A stretch of DNA of 23,376 nt from the NCBI GenBank assembly GCA_030428695.1, contig JAUIEM010000123.1, positions 1 through 23,376 of the forward strand, read 5' to 3'. Below are positions 21,659 through 23,376 of the stretch, one piece after another (the stretch's first letter is position 1; each line of letters begins with the position of its first letter). A program made the translations under genes and the position numbers. Below the pieces are notes generated by a model that saw only the letters and a program-made list of their open reading frames with translations, did not search any database and was not told the origin of the DNA. This DNA is from a bacterium. GTDB lineage: Bacteria > Planctomycetota > J058 > JAJDCP01.

Positions 21659-22426
21659 TCAACGCCGGCGGAGCTTTGCGAGCAGTCGCAGGATCTCGAA
21701 ATACAGCCACACGAGCGTGACCGTCAGGGCGAAGGCCCCGTACCACTCCATCGCCTTCGGCAGACCGGCGGCGGCGCCGCGCTCGATGAAGTCGAAGTCG
21801 AGGATCAGGTTGAGCGCGGCGAGGCCGACCAGGAACACGCTGAGACCGATCGACAGCAGCGGGTTGGCCGCGAACAGGCCGCCGAGCAGGTTGAAGCCCA
21901 GCATGCTCGCCACGAAGCTGATCATGTAGAAGAACATGACGGCGCAGGTCGCGGTGATCACGCCGGCGCGGAAGCGCGCGGTCGCCTTGATCACGCCGGT
22001 CTTGTACAGCCCGAGCATCGTGAACATCACCAGCATGGTCAGGGCCCCGGCCTGCAGGGCGATGCCGGGATAGTGGGTCTCGAGCACCGTCGACAGGGCG
22101 CCGAGGAAGAGGCCCTCGGCGACGGCGTACAGCGGCGCGGTCTGGACCGCCTTCAGGCGCCGGAAGGCGGTGATCACGGCGAGGATGAGGCCCGCGATCG
22201 CGCCGCCGATCGCCAGCCCGATCACGATCCCCATGCGCGCTTCGATCAGCGCGCCGGTCGCGCCGGTCGCGTAGACCCAGACGCCGAGGGCCGAGACGAC
22301 GACCAGGCTGAGCAGGATCAGGGTGCGGTTGACGGTGCCGTCGACGGTCATCCGGTCGCTGTAGGCGTGCTCTCCGAGGTTCTCGAAGGTGCTCTCGCGC
22401 AACACGGGATTGCTCGTGCGCAGCAT
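21659..22426 (-). CDS. Bax inhibitor-1 family membrane protein
   Basis: The 255-residue protein belongs to the bacterial Bax inhibitor-1/YccA-like group: an N-terminal SNPVLRESTFE, the MTVDGTVNRT start of helix 1, about seven hydrophobic helices, and the C-terminal LNLILDFDFIERG and PKAMEWYGAFALTVTLVWLYFEILRLL, with the acidic residues in the loop before the last helix. Relatives act as pH-sensitive calcium-leak channels or protease regulators in the inner membrane; no specific role can be read here. The start ATG 22426 has AGGAGG a few bases upstream and a promoter at 22506-22478. It points the same way as the kinase gene, 149 bp away, but likely as a separate transcript. Confidence 0.92.
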   Translation of the reverse strand: MLRTSNPVLRESTFENLGEHAYSDRMTVDGTVNRTLILLSLVVVSALGVWVYATGATGALIEARMGIVIGLAIGGAIAGLILAVITAFRRLKAVQTAPLYAVAEGLFLGALSTVLETHYPGIALQAGALTMLVMFTMLGLYKTGVIKATARFRAGVITATCAVMFFYMISFVASMLGFNLLGGLFAANPLLSIGLSVFLVGLAALNLILDFDFIERGAAAGLPKAMEWYGAFALTVTLVWLYFEILRLLAKLRRR

Positions 22427-22477
22427 GTTTCCTCCTGTGGAATCCGACCCGGCGCAGCCGCCGACGGACTTTCCCGC

Positions 22478-22506
22478 ACGCTACGAAACCCGGGCGGGGA
22501 GGTAAA
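22478..22506 (-). promoter_or_regulatory. Putative promoter of the Bax inhibitor-1 family gene
   Basis: TTTACC (22506-22501) lies 17 nt before TAGCGT (22483-22478) on the minus strand, with a predicted start near 22471 and a leader of about 45 nt carrying AGGAGG. Both boxes are partial matches, but the spacing is ideal. Confidence 0.4.
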
Positions 22507-22598
22507 GGGGGTGGCGAAGATGGAGGTCGATCCGCGGCTGGTTCTGGTGGTCCGAGGTCGAGCGCGGGGTCTACGCCCGGTCGGACACCGACGGACTG

Positions 22599-22892
22599 CT
22601 ACAGGATGCAGACGATCTCGCGGTTGATCCAGGCGAGGCGGAAGTACAGCTCTTTGTTCGAGTAGGTCTCCGCGCCTTCCCAGATCCAGTTCCAGCGCTC
22701 GCGCTTCATGTAGTAGTCGTAGTCCTTGTAGTCCTGGAGCATCGCGACGTAGACCTGGAAGCTCTCGCAGTGCTCCGGGCTCGCCGGCTCCTCGGGCGAT
22801 GCACGCACAGCGCCGACCACGCGCTTCATCAGCTCGAGGGAGCGGTTCATGAAGTCGACGAGTTGGCAGTGGGAAATCGGCTCGTGCGCCAC
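22599..22892 (-). CDS. Small aromatic-rich protein of unknown function
   Basis: I do not recognise this 97-residue protein. It has no signal peptide or membrane helix. Its C-terminal half is unusually rich in Tyr and Trp (YKDYDYYMKRERWNWIW, then EGAETYSNKELYFRLAW) and looks like a helical four-turn motif rather than a disordered tail. It ends in a hydrophobic INREIVCIL. The start GTG 22892 is picked because GGAGG (22904-22900) lies seven bases upstream and a good promoter begins at 22949. The two longer starts, TTG 22949 and ATG 22916, fall inside that promoter or lack a site. It runs towards the Bax inhibitor-1 gene, about 170 bp away, and is divergent from the right-edge gene. Confidence 0.7.
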   Translation of the reverse strand: MAHEPISHCQLVDFMNRSLELMKRVVGAVRASPEEPASPEHCESFQVYVAMLQDYKDYDYYMKRERWNWIWEGAETYSNKELYFRLAWINREIVCIL

Positions 22893-22920
22893 CGGCCAGC
22901 CTCCGGACTGCGGCATCCCG

Positions 22921-22949
22921 AGGATAGTCGCTGGCGCTCCGGCGCGCAA
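22921..22949 (-). promoter_or_regulatory. Putative promoter of the small aromatic-rich gene
   Basis: TTGCGC (22949-22944) is followed after 17 nt by TATCCT (22926-22921) on the minus strand. The start would be near 22914, giving a 22-nt leader with GGAGG. The spacing and the TAT-xx-T -10 box make this a plausible sigma70 promoter, and it rules out the upstream TTG codon as a start. Confidence 0.5.
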
Positions 22950-22977
22950 CGCGCTCGCGCCCCGAAGTCCTCCACGC

Positions 22978-22983
22978 TACCCT
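22978..22983 (+). promoter_or_regulatory. -10-like element of the right-edge gene
   Basis: TACCCT (22978-22983) lies 28 bp before the GTG and is followed by GGGGAC, much like the -10 box of the WD40 gene at 851-846 (TACCCTGGGACG). The hexamer 17 bp upstream (TCGCGC) is a poor -35 box, so this is uncertain. Confidence 0.28.
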
Positions 22984-23011
22984 GGGGACTCCCCCAGCAG
23001 GAGGCGCGCGC

Positions 23012-23376
23012 GTGGATCCCAAGGATGGCGTCTGGCTGCAGTCATCGCCGGCGGTCGGTTATGTCGAGTTCCCCGACTGGAAGCTGCGCGACAAGCTGAT
23101 CGAGTGGGGCTACGCGGAAGAGGACCCGGACGGCGACGGCTGGGATCCCCCCGACGGCTTCCGCCACCTCGGCGTCGAGCCCGAGCGCCTGAAGTGGCTG
23201 CGGGTCCAGTGCGGGGCCGGGCGCGTGTTGAAGGGCTGCTACGTCGCGCGCGAGGCCGGCCCGAGCTTCTTCCTCACGGTCGACAAGGGCACCCCGGACG
23301 ACGCCCTCGGCCGGGCCGCCGGCGAGCTCTTCCGCATCAGCCGGGTCCTGCCGGCGACGCTGCACTTCCTGCGCGG
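23012..23376 (+). CDS. Unrecognised protein, N-terminal part (3' end outside window)
   Basis: GTG 23012 follows GGAGG (23000-23004) by seven bases, and the frame is open to the right edge, 121 codons. The product begins V-D-P-K-D-G-V-W-L-Q, has acidic, Trp- and Asp-rich stretches (EEDPDGDGWDPPDGFRHLG) and continues with EPERLKWLRVQCGAG and GPSFFLTVDKGTPDD. There is no signal peptide or membrane helix. I recognise no domain. It diverges from the small aromatic-rich gene, with 119 bp between the two starts, so they may share control. Confidence 0.65.
   Translation, partial: MDPKDGVWLQSSPAVGYVEFPDWKLRDKLIEWGYAEEDPDGDGWDPPDGFRHLGVEPERLKWLRVQCGAGRVLKGCYVAREAGPSFFLTVDKGTPDDALGRAAGELFRISRVLPATLHFLR

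Noticed and set aside
22893..22949. N-terminal 19-residue extension of the small aromatic-rich protein from TTG 22949
   Set aside because: The TTG is the -35 box of a good promoter and the -10 box lies within the extension, so the GTG at 22892 with GGAGG is preferred.
1..23376. tRNA, rRNA, IS element or prophage genes
   Set aside because: No cloverleaf-like, rRNA-like, transposase or phage structural sequence was seen by eye; a dedicated scan was not possible.

Overview
The window is about 23 kb of very GC-rich (roughly 70%), densely coded DNA from a diderm bacterium. The outer-membrane-type lytic transglycosylase (MltA lipoprotein), the leucyl/phenylalanyl-tRNA-protein transferase, the DsbA/VKOR oxidase and the signal-peptide proteins argue for a Gram-negative cell. 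A membrane-anchored Ser/Thr kinase, WD40 and HEAT/propeller proteins, paired dynamin-like GTPases and frequent GTG/TTG starts would suit a planctomycete- or myxobacterium-like lineage, but the sequence alone does not settle the phylum. No rRNA, tRNA, intact mobile element or CRISPR array was seen.

Layout. (1) 1-3399, minus strand: an edge-truncated WD40 protein with its own promoter, and a tight three-gene unit VKOR-DsbA fusion > aat > class IV aminotransferase (PabC-like). (2) 3594-4518, plus: two overlapping type IV prepilin-like genes with no assembly genes beside them. (3) 4644-6314, plus: a secreted protein with HEAT-like helices followed by a six-repeat propeller. (4) 6376-10223, plus: two translationally coupled dynamin-like GTPases. 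The first is soluble-looking with a deviant G4 motif. The second has a paired-helix membrane hairpin and a long Pro/Ala/Glu tail. This is the best candidate here for an undescribed system. (5) 10336-11549, plus: a small membrane protein overlapping a family 5 uracil-DNA glycosylase. (6) 11550-12133: a lower-GC island holding an intact antitoxin-like gene and a 24-codon stub of its RelE/ParE-type toxin, cut off exactly at the end of rnz. (7) 12130-19197, minus: a long co-directional envelope/potassium cluster: radical SAM (preceded by a possible 13-codon leader) > KtrB/TrkH-type potassium transporter > palindromic repeat > KtrA-type RCK subunit > secreted trypsin-like protease > mltA > rnz. Five of the junctions are overlaps or gaps of 14 bp or less. 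(8) 19359-22892, minus: Ser/Thr kinase with TPR-like ectodomain, a Bax-inhibitor-1 family membrane protein, and a small aromatic-rich protein. (9) 23012 to the right edge, plus: the start of an unrecognised gene.

Several genes start at GTG or TTG with a clear Shine-Dalgarno sequence, and this trims the longest open frames (VKOR-DsbA, prepilin 1, the 97-residue protein, the radical SAM protein). Candidate sigma70-like promoters support three of these choices or mark transcription-unit heads.
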